A DNA stretch of 64,000 nt. It comes from Rhizobium etli_C (GTDB lineage: Bacteria > Pseudomonadota > Alphaproteobacteria > Rhizobiales > Rhizobiaceae). Below are positions 34,643 through 43,428 of this stretch, piece after piece. Under the pieces are notes generated by a model. The model searched no databases. It saw only the letters and a program-made list of their open reading frames with translations, and was not told the origin of the DNA. The position numbers and the translations under genes are program-made. The stretch lies in the NCBI RefSeq assembly GCF_014198605.1, contig NZ_JACIHU010000001.1. One strand, written 5' to 3'. How positions within the stretch are numbered: position 1 is the first letter of the stretch; each line of letters opens with the position of its first letter.

Positions 34643-35641
34643 TCAGGCGGTCCTTATCCGGCGCAGGCGTGTTGCGCACCACTGCGATACGGGCGCAACG
34701 ATGTAGCCGACGGCCGGGATTGTCGCCAGCCCGATGAGGATGCCAACGAGACCCGCACCGGCCGCTTGAACCAGCCAGGAAAGCACGGCGCCGCCGGCCG
34801 GCACTGCATGGGCGACAGCTTCCCCGGTATCGTGGAGGAGATGGCTCAGCCAGGCGAGGCCGAAGGTTTCGGCGCCGTGCACGATGATGCCGCCGCCGAC
34901 CCAGATCATCGCCGCTGTCCCGATCAGGCCGAGCACCTTGAGAAGATAAGGCATGCCCTTCACCAGGCCGCGCCCGAGTATGCGCAGGGGCGCGCCGGCT
35001 TGAGAAGGGGAGGAGCGCTGGGCAAGCCAGAGGCCGAAATCGTCCGCCTTCACGATCAGAGCGACGACGCCGTAGACTGCAGCCGTGATCATGATTCCGA
35101 CCAGGGCGAGAACCAGCGCCTGCATCGCCAGCCCCGACTCGGACAGGGAGCCGAGCGTGATCGCCATGATTTCGGCGGACAGGATGAAATCGGTCCTGAT
35201 GGCGCTGGCGACCTTTTCGTCCTCGAAGGTCTTCGGATCGATGCTGATCGACTCGAGCCCCGCCTCGTGTGAATGGGCTGCGTGCGGCACGACGAGCTCG
35301 TAGACTTTTTCGGCGCCTTCGTAGCAGAGGTAGAGGCCGCCGAGCATGAGCAGCGGCGTCACCGCCTGCGGCACCAGAAGGCTGAGGACGAGTGCTGCCG
35401 GCAGGAGGAACAGAAGTTTGTTCTTGAGGGAGCCGACGGCGATCTTCGCAATGATCGGCAGTTCGCGCGCCGCCGACAGGCCGGTCACATAACGCGGCGT
35501 GACGGCTGCGTCGTCGATCACGACGCCGGCGGCTTTGGCGCCGGCTCTGCTCGCGTGAGCAACCACGTCGTCCAGGGAAGCAGCGGCCGCCTTTGCAAGC
35601 GCGGCAACATCATCAAGCAGGGCAATCAGGCCGACGCTCAC
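34643..35641 (-). CDS. DUF808 (YedI-like) inner membrane protein
   Basis: A 332-residue integral membrane protein beginning 'MSVGLIALLDDVAALAKAAA' and continuing 'SLDDVVAHASRAGAKAAGVV', the hallmark of the DUF808/YedI family. About seven or eight helices follow. 'GLYLCYEGAEKVYE' is the conserved helix motif. Function is unknown; it is a common bacterial inner-membrane protein. Confidence 0.9.
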   Translation of the reverse strand: MSVGLIALLDDVAALAKAAAASLDDVVAHASRAGAKAAGVVIDDAAVTPRYVTGLSAARELPIIAKIAVGSLKNKLLFLLPAALVLSLLVPQAVTPLLMLGGLYLCYEGAEKVYELVVPHAAHSHEAGLESISIDPKTFEDEKVASAIRTDFILSAEIMAITLGSLSESGLAMQALVLALVGIMITAAVYGVVALIVKADDFGLWLAQRSSPSQAGAPLRILGRGLVKGMPYLLKVLGLIGTAAMIWVGGGIIVHGAETFGLAWLSHLLHDTGEAVAHAVPAGGAVLSWLVQAAGAGLVGILIGLATIPAVGYIVAPVSQWCATRLRRIRTA

Positions 35642-35804
35642 AAGCGAACCTCTCGTTTAGGGACATGGATGGCGAAAATAGCCAATCGGGCGGCAGCCGG
35701 AAAGAGGCGCTGCCACGGAATGGTTGCGGCGCCCGATCAAAATGGCAGGCGGATCACTCGGCCCGGCGTTCGATTCGGCGGCCAAGCATAGATTTTGCTG
35801 GCAT

Positions 35805-36293
35805 CTAGTCATCCTCGTCTTCGTCAAGGCCGAGGTGTTCAAGGCTGCGGAAGCGGCCGAGCCCCAGAGCAGCGAACGCGTCGGCATGGCCGGCGGCCTC
35901 GACGCCGAGACGTCGCAAGGCTGCGTTGATTGGGTCGTCCGGGCCCATCGGATCCCGCGTATCCGGTTTTGCGGCACTGAATATCATGTCTCTGTCCGCG
36001 AATTCGGCGGCTGCCTGGGAACCGGTTCCGCCGAAATATTCCGTCTCGATATAGGCCAGCAGGCCATGTCCAGAGGCGGTCGCCAGAGCCTGCTCGAGCG
36101 CGGCCGAGAGGCTTCTGAAGCCGTCGCGGTAGGCGCCGGGCTGAAGTTTCGTCAGTCGATCGATCTGCCGATCGCCCAACGGAGCGATGTCAAGGCCGCA
36201 CGGCAGTGCCGTGGGTTTAGGGCAATCTGCCGCCTGGACGATTGCCGCCACGGCGGCGGGCGATCCGACGACTGCGACGATATGATGCCCCAT
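35805..36293 (-). CDS. Hypothetical protein
   Basis: A 162-residue soluble acidic protein with no signal peptide or membrane segment, ending in an Asp/Glu-rich tail. The middle, 'GLLAYIETEYFGGTGSQAAA', is a possible conserved core. No family is recognised. Codon use matches neighbouring real genes. Its start lies 105 bases from the end of the LAS-peptidase-like gene on the same strand. Confidence 0.65.
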   Translation of the reverse strand: MGHHIVAVVGSPAAVAAIVQAADCPKPTALPCGLDIAPLGDRQIDRLTKLQPGAYRDGFRSLSAALEQALATASGHGLLAYIETEYFGGTGSQAAAEFADRDMIFSAAKPDTRDPMGPDDPINAALRRLGVEAAGHADAFAALGLGRFRSLEHLGLDEDEDD

Positions 36294-36398
36294 AATTCAC
36301 CTCAAAATCAGAGCTTCCTGCGGAAGCTTTCGTGCTTAGCAGATGTAACGGATTTCCCCTTTCGTGCAAGCAGAAGGCGAGCTGGCGTTCGACGGCGC

Positions 36399-37211
36399 TC
36401 ATTCGATCTGAATATGAAGGTGGTCGTCGTGGCGGGCGGCCCGGCAGCCTTGAAAGCGGACATGGGCGTCGGTGATGCCGAGCGCGTTCTTCAGATGCGG
36501 TTCGATGAAGATCTTTTGCAGGCCAAAGCGTGTGACCCCTTCCGTCGTCAGCCAGGCGACCGCCGCCGCGGTGCGCTGCTCCTCGATCCGGTAGGCCGGG
36601 AACAATGGCTGCAACGCATCGAAATTCCAGCGAGTGGTGAGCCAGTCATGGCGGCCCGCGCAAGGCAGTTCGTCGCCCAGGCCGGGCTCCTCGAAGGCGA
36701 AATAACCGATCGGCGAGGGGGTGGCGTCATTCAGGAAGGCACCGCCGGCATCCTTGTAATAATAAGCGAAATCAAGCTTCTTGCCGTCGGCATGCGAGAG
36801 ATGCGGCAGCAGCGGGAAACCGTTGACGAAGGGGAAATTCGCATCCAGCGCGAAGGTTACGGTGCCGGGGAATTGCGCGTCCATATGGGCGGCGAGCGCC
36901 TCTGCGAGATCGCGAAGCTTGGGCGTGACGTAGTTGCGGTTCAGCGCGCAGTAGATCGGCGAGCGGACGATGAGCCTGTCTTCGGCGCTTGATAGGCAGG
37001 AGAGTGGAACGCGGCCGAATGCTGGTGCGGCAAACTGCGTGGCGACGGTCGCGGCGGCGTAGCACAAAAGGAAGAGCGCGAGCTTGGCGGGAAATCGCCC
37101 AAGGCCGCATATGCGCGCGGCGGCGAGGGCGAAGAGATAGGCGACGCCACCGATCTGGGTGAGCAGCGTGAGGATGAGAGCGGCGAGGGCGTGGAGGATG
37201 AAGGGGAGCAC
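36399..37211 (-). CDS. Membrane protein with LAS/M15-type metallopeptidase motifs
   Basis: A 270-residue protein. Two N-terminal membrane helices (~3-33 and ~41-62) are followed by a soluble, probably periplasmic, domain. His140-x2-Gly143-x3-Asp147 ('LSHADGKKLDFAYY') and a C-terminal His264-Leu-His266 ('HDDHLHIQIE') reproduce the HxxGxxxD...HxH metal site of LAS peptidases (M15/M74: D-Ala-D-Ala carboxypeptidases, murein endopeptidases). I infer a membrane-anchored peptidoglycan or cell-wall peptidase. I do not recognise the family by name; common annotation would be hypothetical. Confidence 0.6.
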   Translation of the reverse strand: MLPFILHALAALILTLLTQIGGVAYLFALAAARICGLGRFPAKLALFLLCYAAATVATQFAAPAFGRVPLSCLSSAEDRLIVRSPIYCALNRNYVTPKLRDLAEALAAHMDAQFPGTVTFALDANFPFVNGFPLLPHLSHADGKKLDFAYYYKDAGGAFLNDATPSPIGYFAFEEPGLGDELPCAGRHDWLTTRWNFDALQPLFPAYRIEEQRTAAAVAWLTTEGVTRFGLQKIFIEPHLKNALGITDAHVRFQGCRAARHDDHLHIQIE

Positions 37212-37332
37212 CGGGCGGCCTTGCGGAAGGGAGGTTGCATTGCCTTAGGCGAGGGAGTGGGGATGTGCAAGGTGGGCTGCGAGTGTGAAGAGGGGGCGGT
37301 GGGTTGTTCGCTTTGCCCAAGGCAATGGGGAT

Positions 37333-37520
37333 GTGCCGTGTGGCCCCCTCATCTGCCTGCCGGCATCAGCCTGGGCGAGCCACGGGTCTCGCCCGTCCTT
37401 CGGCCCCCGAGGGGAGAAGCGGAATCGTAGCAACGTCTCGCCTTCTTCGAGGCCTCGGGAAAGAATGGCGGCAAAGCGGCTTGCCCCTTCTCCCCGGGGT
37501 GAGCGACCGGGGGGAGCGAG
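37333..37520 (+). repeat. Rhizobium mosaic repeat
   Basis: Begins with the GTGGCCCCCTCATCTGCCTG arm seen at 10754 (37333-37366 match), then continues with a different centre. Later parts contain GCTTGCCCCTTCTCCCC and a Gly/Arg-like GC-rich tail. It is a composite of repeat modules between the LAS-peptidase-like and O-methyltransferase genes. Confidence 0.65.
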
Positions 37521-37571
37521 TGCTTTGAGCGCAAGCGAAGGCAAACACTCTCCATGCCGCCGCCCCCGATC

Positions 37572-38225
37572 TTAAACCCGCATCGACAGCTCGATATCGT
37601 CGGCGAACGGCGTCGAGAGGTAGCCGGCGGCTGGGGTGCGGACGCGGGCGAGATAGTCCGGGCTGACATCGGCGTTGTCGGCGACGATGAGGGCGCCCGG
37701 TCTCAGGCGGTCTTCCACCAGTTCCAGGATATCGCGATAGAGCGCCTTGGCGCCGTCGAGGAAGAGGAGGTCGATTGTTTCGGGCATGTCGACGCTCAGC
37801 GTTTGCAAGGCGTCGCCCTCCCTTATGTCGACGAGGTCGATCAGGCCGCCGGCCGTCAGGTTTTCGCGCGCCCGCGTGAGCTTCGAGGGCTCGAACTCGC
37901 TGGTGATCAGCCGGCCGCCGCCATTGTCACGCAGGGCTGCGGCGAGATGGAGGGTCGAGATGCCGAAGGAGGTGCCGAACTCGACGATCGTACGGGCGCG
38001 GCTACTGCGGGCCAGCATATAGAGCAGGGCGCCGGCTTCGCGCGAGACGGGAAGCCAGAGGTCCTTCAGGCGGCCGTAGAGATCGAGATATTCGGTTTTG
38101 CTCTCAATGAGGCGCATGCGTTCTTCGCCCGTAAGCCCCGACATTGCAGGGCTTGTCGCCGCGGCGGCTTCCTCAAACAGGGCATGGAGCAGGGGCGCCA
38201 GCGGCGCGGTCGTCAGTGTGGTCAT
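37572..38225 (-). CDS. O-methyltransferase family 3 (CCoAOMT-like)
   Basis: A 217-residue SAM-dependent O-methyltransferase of the caffeoyl-CoA/catechol type. Motif I is 'TIVEFGTSFGISTLHLA', and 'DLLFLDGAK' holds the metal-binding acidic residue. Substrate is unknown. The start at 38225 has GGAG eight bases upstream. It is divergent from a TetR gene, with a clear operator palindrome between them, so it is probably repressed by that TetR. Confidence 0.88.
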   Translation of the reverse strand: MTTLTTAPLAPLLHALFEEAAAATSPAMSGLTGEERMRLIESKTEYLDLYGRLKDLWLPVSREAGALLYMLARSSRARTIVEFGTSFGISTLHLAAALRDNGGGRLITSEFEPSKLTRARENLTAGGLIDLVDIREGDALQTLSVDMPETIDLLFLDGAKALYRDILELVEDRLRPGALIVADNADVSPDYLARVRTPAAGYLSTPFADDIELSMRV

Positions 38226-38275
38226 GGGTGAATCTCCGTTTGGATTTGGGAGGGTGTTGCCTCGGGTGAAAAAAT

Positions 38276-38288
38276 ACGAATAATTCGT
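38276..38288. promoter_or_regulatory. 13-bp perfect palindrome, probable TetR operator
   Basis: ACGAAT-A-ATTCGT, perfect inverted repeat in the 95-base gap between the O-methyltransferase and TetR starts, 51 and 33 bases from the two starts. TetR proteins commonly bind such sites and repress both divergent genes. Confidence 0.65.
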
Positions 38289-38320
38289 CGCATTTGCTAA
38301 TCGCATTGCAGGACGCCGCC

Positions 38321-38947
38321 ATGACAGACCGGCCAAGTGCCCGGATTTCCTCACGAAAACAGCCGAAGCAGGTTCGCTCCAACGAGCTCGTGGCGGCGAT
38401 CCTCGATGCCGCTGCTCAGGTTTTGGCGCGGGAAGGCGCCCAGCGTTTCACCACGGCGCGAGTGGCCGAAAGGGCAGGCGTAAGCATCGGTTCGCTCTAT
38501 CAATATTTTCCCAACAAGGCAGCGATCCTCTTCCGGCTGCAGAGCGACGAGTGGCGCGAGACGACCGACCTGCTCGCGACGATCCTGGAGGATGGGCAAA
38601 GGCCGCCGCTCGACCGGCTGCGCCGCCTTGTCCACGCCTTTCTCCGCTCCGAGTGCGAGGAGGCGGCAATGCGGGTGGCGCTGCATGACGCGGCCCCGCT
38701 CTATCGCGATGCGCCGGAGGCGCAGGCGGCAAGGGCATCGGGCGACCGCATCATCGAATTGTTCATGTGGGAGGCGCTGCCATCGGCGCCGGAGTCGACT
38801 CGGGCGCTGGCCGGCGACCTGATCGGCATGACGCTTGCCACGGTGGGAAAGCAGTTTTCGGAGGTGCCACGCAACTCGACGGAGATCGAGGCCTATGCGG
38901 ACGCGATGGCCGATATGTTCTGCGCCTATCTGGAAAGGCTCGGGTGA
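38321..38947 (+). CDS. TetR family transcriptional regulator
   Basis: A 208-residue regulator. The helix-turn-helix 'FTTARVAERAGVSIGSLYQYFPNKAAIL' is typical. The C-terminal ligand domain is all-helical. The ATG at 38321 is used; an ATG at 38294 would add nine residues. It is divergent from an O-methyltransferase with the palindrome ACGAATAATTCGT between them, so autorepression and repression of the methyltransferase are likely. Confidence 0.9.
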   Translation: MTDRPSARISSRKQPKQVRSNELVAAILDAAAQVLAREGAQRFTTARVAERAGVSIGSLYQYFPNKAAILFRLQSDEWRETTDLLATILEDGQRPPLDRLRRLVHAFLRSECEEAAMRVALHDAAPLYRDAPEAQAARASGDRIIELFMWEALPSAPESTRALAGDLIGMTLATVGKQFSEVPRNSTEIEAYADAMADMFCAYLERLG

Positions 38948-39099
38948 GGCAGAGACGGGGACGGCAGGCGTTCAGCGAAGGAAGCGGCCTTTTTTCCAGA
39001 AGGCCACGGCATGTTTCCACATCAGCGCATTATCGGTGCTACTTTGAACAGTTCACCTGTCGCTTCCCGCAGCGCGGTGTCTCGAGTCGGTGGCGGCCG

Positions 39100-39306
39100 C
39101 TACCGGTGGGCCATCTGTTTCGACAGTTCGGCAAGAAGCTGATCGTGGCGGGGGTTGGTCTGGATGAGATCGACGGCAAGCGTGATGGCACGGCGTCCCT
39201 CGACGCCGTCGATGTCGAGCTTCTTCTCGTCGCACCATTGCCGAACGGCATCGGTGACGATGGTTATTTCGTGGTCGTCTAGTGAGATGAGCGATAGGAG
39301 CATCAT
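39100..39306 (-). CDS. Hypothetical small protein
   Basis: A 68-residue protein with GGAGGG five bases before the chosen ATG (39306); another ATG 12 bases upstream is embedded before this site. It reads 'LDDHEITIVTDAVRQWCDEK' and later 'LAVDLIQTNPRHDQLLAELS', a compact alpha protein. No family is recognised. Confidence 0.5.
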   Translation of the reverse strand: MMLLSLISLDDHEITIVTDAVRQWCDEKKLDIDGVEGRRAITLAVDLIQTNPRHDQLLAELSKQMAHR

Positions 39307-39563
39307 CTTACCCTCCATAAAGCGGCAAGAGCACGTATGATCTCCCAAGCGGTCGCGCCGATAATGCGAGGGGCCGATAACGCCACTCTACGCTCATTCT
39401 GCAGCAATGCTACGGCTATTTGCGCGATCGGGCGGGCCCTCCGGCGGGCCTTGCGGCCGGCGGATCCAAGGCTGCCGAAGGCGGACGCACGGCCCGTTTT
39501 TTGCTATAATTGCGGGAGCCGCCGTGGATCCCATGGCCTGGCCAATCGAGGCGCAGGTGTGAG

Positions 39564-41009
39564 ATGAGCGATGTTCAGGAACGACTCCTCGACAGTAAGA
39601 TGAACGAGATGGAGCTTGCCCGGTCCTGGAGCCCGCGCGTCATCTCCAAATTCGAAAGCCTCATCCGCAGCGGCGACGATTTCTCGCTCTACCGCATCAA
39701 CCCGCTGGCTTTCGCGCGCGAGCAAGCGATCTCCGAGGCCGAAAGCATCGATCTCTTTCTCCATGCGACGCGCAGCGGTCTGTTCGAGATGAGCTGGGAC
39801 GTCGTCTGTCCCCAATCCGGCATGGTGCTCGACAGTTTCGGCGCGTTACGGACGCTGAAGACCCACTATGTCTGCGGCCTTTGCGACGTCTCCGGCGAAA
39901 CGGACCTCGACGACTTCATCGAAGTGACCTTCACGGTGTCGCCGCAGTTGCGCCGGCTGCCGTTTCACGATCCCGGCTCGCTTTCGGTCGAGGATTTTCA
40001 CTGGAAGGCGCGGTTTCTGAGCGATGCGCGGCTGCCAGGCCAGCAGGCCCGCTTTCTCGACGTCCTCAAGGGGATGGTGCGCGGCCTGACCTTTCTGGCG
40101 CCCGGGTCGGTCACGACGGTGAGGGCGGAGCTCGGGCCTGGGGCGCTCGCCGGCATCAATGTGCAGACCCAGGCGAGCTTCGCGCTGCCGGTGGCAGGCG
40201 AGCCCGTGACGGTGCCGACGCTCCTGCGCGTCCGATATGACGGTCAGCGGTTCTCCGCTTCGCTGCCGGCGGTGCGGCCCGGCCCTGTCATCGTCGAAAT
40301 CGAGAGTTCGGCGGCCATGCGCGGCTCGCTGCTGCTGATCAACTGGCCGCCGGAGATCCTGGCGCAGACGACCAAGCCGGTTCTAGACTTCGATCCCTAC
40401 ATGTCGGGCGGCATGCTGCTGGCACGCCAGACCTTCCGGCGCCTGTTCCGCTCCGAGCGCGTCGACGAGAGGGAAGGGCTCGGCATCCGCCAGGTGACGC
40501 TGCTCTTCACCGATCTCAAGGGCTCGACCGCGATGTACGAACGGCTCGGCGATCTCAACGCCTATGCGCTCGTGCGCGAACATTTCGCCTTGCTCGGCGC
40601 CACGGTGCAGGAGCATTCGGGCGCAATCGTCAAGACGATCGGCGATGCCGTGATGGCTGCCTTCTCCCGCCCGGCCGATGCGGTTTCGGCGGCGCTGCAT
40701 ATGCTTGGAGAAATCGAGCGTTTCAACAGCGAACATGGCGATCCCAGCATCATCCTGAAGATCGGTGCCCATTGCGGCCCGTCCATTGCCGTGACGTTGA
40801 ACGACAACCTCGATTATTTCGGACAGACCGTCAATGTCGCTGCCCGGGTGCAGTCGCTGGCCGATGCCGGCGAGATCTGCATTTCCGAAGCGCTGTTTTC
40901 GGCACCTGGTGTCGCCCAGTTGCTTTCCGGCCACAGGCTGGCCGCCTTCGACGCCCCGCTGCGGGGCGTCGAGGGAACGGCATGCGTATACCGGGTGATG
41001 CCGGGCTAG
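39564..41009 (+). CDS. Class III adenylate/guanylate cyclase with DUF5939-like N-terminus
   Basis: A 481-residue protein. Residues 1-~300 form a domain found before some rhizobial cyclases (DUF5939 type), with a possible metal or structural site at Cys82 and Cys104-x2-Cys107. The cyclase domain follows at ~308-478: Asp317 ('FTDLKGS') and Asp361 ('IGDAVMAAF') are the metal ligands, and Asn424 and Arg428 ('NVAARV') the transition-state pair. Lys357 stands where the base-specifying lysine usually is, favouring ATP. It likely makes cAMP in response to an input of the N-terminal domain. No membrane segment is seen. Confidence 0.88.
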   Translation: MSDVQERLLDSKMNEMELARSWSPRVISKFESLIRSGDDFSLYRINPLAFAREQAISEAESIDLFLHATRSGLFEMSWDVVCPQSGMVLDSFGALRTLKTHYVCGLCDVSGETDLDDFIEVTFTVSPQLRRLPFHDPGSLSVEDFHWKARFLSDARLPGQQARFLDVLKGMVRGLTFLAPGSVTTVRAELGPGALAGINVQTQASFALPVAGEPVTVPTLLRVRYDGQRFSASLPAVRPGPVIVEIESSAAMRGSLLLINWPPEILAQTTKPVLDFDPYMSGGMLLARQTFRRLFRSERVDEREGLGIRQVTLLFTDLKGSTAMYERLGDLNAYALVREHFALLGATVQEHSGAIVKTIGDAVMAAFSRPADAVSAALHMLGEIERFNSEHGDPSIILKIGAHCGPSIAVTLNDNLDYFGQTVNVAARVQSLADAGEICISEALFSAPGVAQLLSGHRLAAFDAPLRGVEGTACVYRVMPG

Positions 41010-41067
41010 ATCTGGCGCGAGCAAGCGACCCTTGCGAGCGCCTTGCCCGGATCGCCTGAGCCGGCAA

Positions 41068-41709
41068 TTATTTCGCGAGCACGATATGGGTGGCGTGTTC
41101 GCTGGCGACATGTTCGGTGACGCGGAAGCCGAGATCCGGCAGGTCGATGCCTGAAAACATTGCTTCGCCTTTGCCGAGCACGACGGGGGCGACGGCGAAG
41201 TGCAGTTCATCGATCAGGCCGGCCTGCAGATATTGCCGGACAGTGCTGACGCCGCCGCCGATCTTGACGTCCTTGTCGCCCGCGGCGGCCGTCGCCTTGT
41301 CGAGCGCTTCCTCGATGCCCCCGGTGATGAAGTGGAAGGTCGTGCCGCCCTCCATGACGATCGGCTCGCGCGGATAATGGGTGAGGATGTAAGTCGGCGC
41401 ATGGTAAGGCGGGTTCGGACCCCACCAGCCTTTCCAGGCATCGTCCGGCCACTCGCCGCGGATCGGGCCGAACATGTTGCGGCCGAGGATGAAGGCGCCG
41501 AAACCGGCGATGGCGCGGGCGGCATAATCCTGGTCGATGCCTTCAGAGCCGTCGTCCTTGCCCGTCATGGTGCGGAAGGTGCGGGTATGGAAGAACCATT
41601 GGAACATGTCCGGCCCCCGCTTTCCCAGGGGATCATTCAGGCTCTGCTCCGGGCCGGCGCCGAAACCGTCCACGGAAACGGAAAACCCTGCAACGCGCAC
41701 CTTGGCCAT
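41068..41709 (-). CDS. Dihydrofolate reductase / RibD C-terminal family protein
   Basis: A 213-residue member of the RibD_C/DHFR-like reductase family ('GFSVSVDGFGAG', 'LGRNMFGPIRGEW', 'GGGVSTVRQYLQAGLIDELH'). These are NADPH-dependent reductases, mostly of unknown substrate and often not true DHFRs. GGAGG lies six bases before the ATG at 41709. It is divergent from an HxlR regulator, which likely controls it. Confidence 0.85.
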   Translation of the reverse strand: MAKVRVAGFSVSVDGFGAGPEQSLNDPLGKRGPDMFQWFFHTRTFRTMTGKDDGSEGIDQDYAARAIAGFGAFILGRNMFGPIRGEWPDDAWKGWWGPNPPYHAPTYILTHYPREPIVMEGGTTFHFITGGIEEALDKATAAAGDKDVKIGGGVSTVRQYLQAGLIDELHFAVAPVVLGKGEAMFSGIDLPDLGFRVTEHVASEHATHIVLAK

Positions 41710-41798
41710 GCTGTCCTCCATATGATTGCAATATGAAACTAGTTGTTTTCTCCCATAAGTGATCCTATAATGCAACTGGTTTTTATAGGAGATACTTC
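41710..41798. promoter_or_regulatory. Divergent promoter between reductase and HxlR genes
   Basis: 89 bases. The palindrome AACTAGTT sits at 41737-41744 and related TGCAACTGGTTTT at 41771-41783. CCTATAAT at 41764-41771 resembles a -10 box for the HxlR side. A regulator site and autoregulation are inferred. Confidence 0.45.
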
Positions 41799-42320
41799 GT
41801 GGATATCGAATTGCGGTCCGGCTGCCCGATCAACCTGACAATGGAAGTGCTGGGTGACCGGTGGAGCCTGATCATCATCCGCGACATTATGTTTGGCAAC
41901 CGCCGGCATTTCCGCGATCTGCTCAACAATTCGGAGGAGGGAATCGCTTCCAATATTTTGGCGGCGCGGCTGAAGCGGCTGCTCTCGCTCGGCTTCATCA
42001 GCAAGCGGGACGATCCGAGCCACAGCCAGAAGGCAATCTACAGCCTGACGGAGCCGGCGATCCAGCTCGTGCCGGTCTTCGCCATGATCGGCGCCTGGGG
42101 ACGACGTCACCTGCCGGTGACGGAGGATCTCAGCATTCGCGCGCAGCTTCTCGAAGAGGGCGGGCAGCCGCTCTGGGACGAATTCATGGAAGATCTCCGG
42201 CAGATCCACATTGCCGATCCGGTCGGCGGAGCGAACGGGACGGTCACCTCGCCGGTGCTGGGGCGGCTGACGGCGGCGTTTCTGGAGGTGCGGGGGAAGA
42301 TGGCGGCTGGGGTGGCGTAA
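41799..42320 (+). CDS. HxlR family transcriptional regulator
   Basis: A 173-residue MarR-like winged-helix regulator of the HxlR family ('CPINLTMEVLGDRWSLIIIRDI', Cys9). The start is GTG at 41799 with AGGAG eight bases upstream. A C-terminal ~60-residue extension beyond the usual HxlR length (~110-120) is Arg/Ala-rich. It is divergent from the RibD-like reductase gene, a typical redox or aldehyde stress arrangement. Confidence 0.9.
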   Translation: MDIELRSGCPINLTMEVLGDRWSLIIIRDIMFGNRRHFRDLLNNSEEGIASNILAARLKRLLSLGFISKRDDPSHSQKAIYSLTEPAIQLVPVFAMIGAWGRRHLPVTEDLSIRAQLLEEGGQPLWDEFMEDLRQIHIADPVGGANGTVTSPVLGRLTAAFLEVRGKMAAGVA

Positions 42321-42342
42321 GCAAGGAGCGATATTGGAGGGT

Positions 42343-42448
42343 GTGCCGGGCAGCCCCCTCATCCGACCCTTCGGGCCAACCGGGGTCGAGCCACAGGTCT
42401 CGACCCCGGTTGGTGGCCCGTAGGGCGGATGAGGGGGCTGCCCAGCAC
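42343..42448. repeat. 106-bp two-tier palindromic element
   Basis: Outer arms 42343-42365 and 42426-42448 match in 22 of 23 bases, inner arms 42377-42390 and 42399-42412 are perfect over 14 bases. Nearly the whole element folds into one long hairpin. The size and structure recall the Rhizobium RIME1 element (about 108 bp, from memory). Confidence 0.8.
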
Positions 42449-42516
42449 GGCGCTTCTTCACTCTTTTCGTCGCGAACGACCGAAGACGTCTGGCCTGGTA
42501 GGTCACTCGCGCATCT

Positions 42517-42624
42517 CTACTTCACGAACAAAATGATCAGCGGCCCGGCCAGCAGGCTGGCCAGGATGAAGGCGGAGAGGAGATAAGTCTCCAGCAGGCG
42601 GAGGATCGATTTGAGGTGGGTCAT
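42517..42624 (-). CDS. Tiny membrane protein (35 aa)
   Basis: A 35-residue frame read directly: 'MTHLKSILRLLETYLLSAF' then 'ILASLLAGPLIILFVK'. It has a short amphipathic start and one membrane helix ending in Lys. AGGA lies eight bases before the ATG at 42624; an upstream ATG at 42639 adds five residues. It is divergent from the two-component operon. Small single-span proteins often modulate membrane partners such as kinases; no function is known. Confidence 0.55.
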   Translation of the reverse strand: MTHLKSILRLLETYLLSAFILASLLAGPLIILFVK

Positions 42625-42756
42625 CTTGAGGTCCTGCATTGTGCTGCCTGATCCTCGGTCGCAACAATTGCAGCAGCATGACCGGCTGCCTTTCAAGTTC
42701 CGCAATGTTGCTGCAACCCTTGCGGCCGAAACAGGGGCGCAAGGGTTGGTTGGGCG

Positions 42757-43428
42757 ATGCGGATTCTGCTGATTGAGGATGAGAAGGAGCTGGCCGAAGC
42801 GCTGACTGCGGCGCTCGGCAAGCATGGGATCGTGACCGATCACACTGTGCATCTTGCCGATGCCGTGGAGCTGACGCGGCAGAACTCCTATGACGCGATT
42901 CTGCTCGACAGGCGCCTGCCCGACGGCGAGGGGCTGCGCTTCATTCCGGAGCTGAGGCGCACCGGCAAGGATACGCCGATCATCGTGCTGACGGCGCTGA
43001 ACGCGCCGAAGGAGCGAGTGGAAGGGCTCGATCTCGGCGCCGACGACTATCTCGGCAAGCCGTTCCTTGTCGAGGAACTGATGGCGCGGCTAAGGGCCGT
43101 GCTGCGGCGGCCGCCGAGCCTTTCCGAGCTGAAGATCACGGCCGGGCGGATGGTGATCGATCCCCTGCATTTGAGCGTCACCGTCGGCGATACGCCGCTC
43201 GATCTGCCGCGGCGCGAGCTTCTGGTGCTCGCCGCGCTTGCCAGGCGCAAGGAAAAGACCGTGCTGCGCTCGACGCTGGAGGCGGCCGTCTACAACTATG
43301 AAGAAGAGATCCAGTCGAACGCGCTCGACGCCCATATATCGCGGCTGCGCAAGCGGCTTGCCGATGCCGGTGCGGAGGTCTCGATCCATAATATCCGCGG
43401 CGTCGGCTATCTCCTGAAGGAAGAATGA
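42757..43428 (+). CDS. OmpR-family response regulator
   Basis: A 223-residue regulator: receiver domain with acidic residues Glu7/Asp8, phosphoacceptor Asp51 ('AILLDRRLPDG') and Lys101 ('YLGKPF'), then a C-terminal winged helix. It overlaps the kinase start by four bases, so the pair is co-translated. Confidence 0.93.
   Translation: MRILLIEDEKELAEALTAALGKHGIVTDHTVHLADAVELTRQNSYDAILLDRRLPDGEGLRFIPELRRTGKDTPIIVLTALNAPKERVEGLDLGADDYLGKPFLVEELMARLRAVLRRPPSLSELKITAGRMVIDPLHLSVTVGDTPLDLPRRELLVLAALARRKEKTVLRSTLEAAVYNYEEEIQSNALDAHISRLRKRLADAGAEVSIHNIRGVGYLLKEE

Noticed and set aside
35724..36992. 422-codon plus-strand frame across the hypothetical and LAS-like genes
   Set aside because: It spans two minus-strand genes and their gap; composition unlike a protein.
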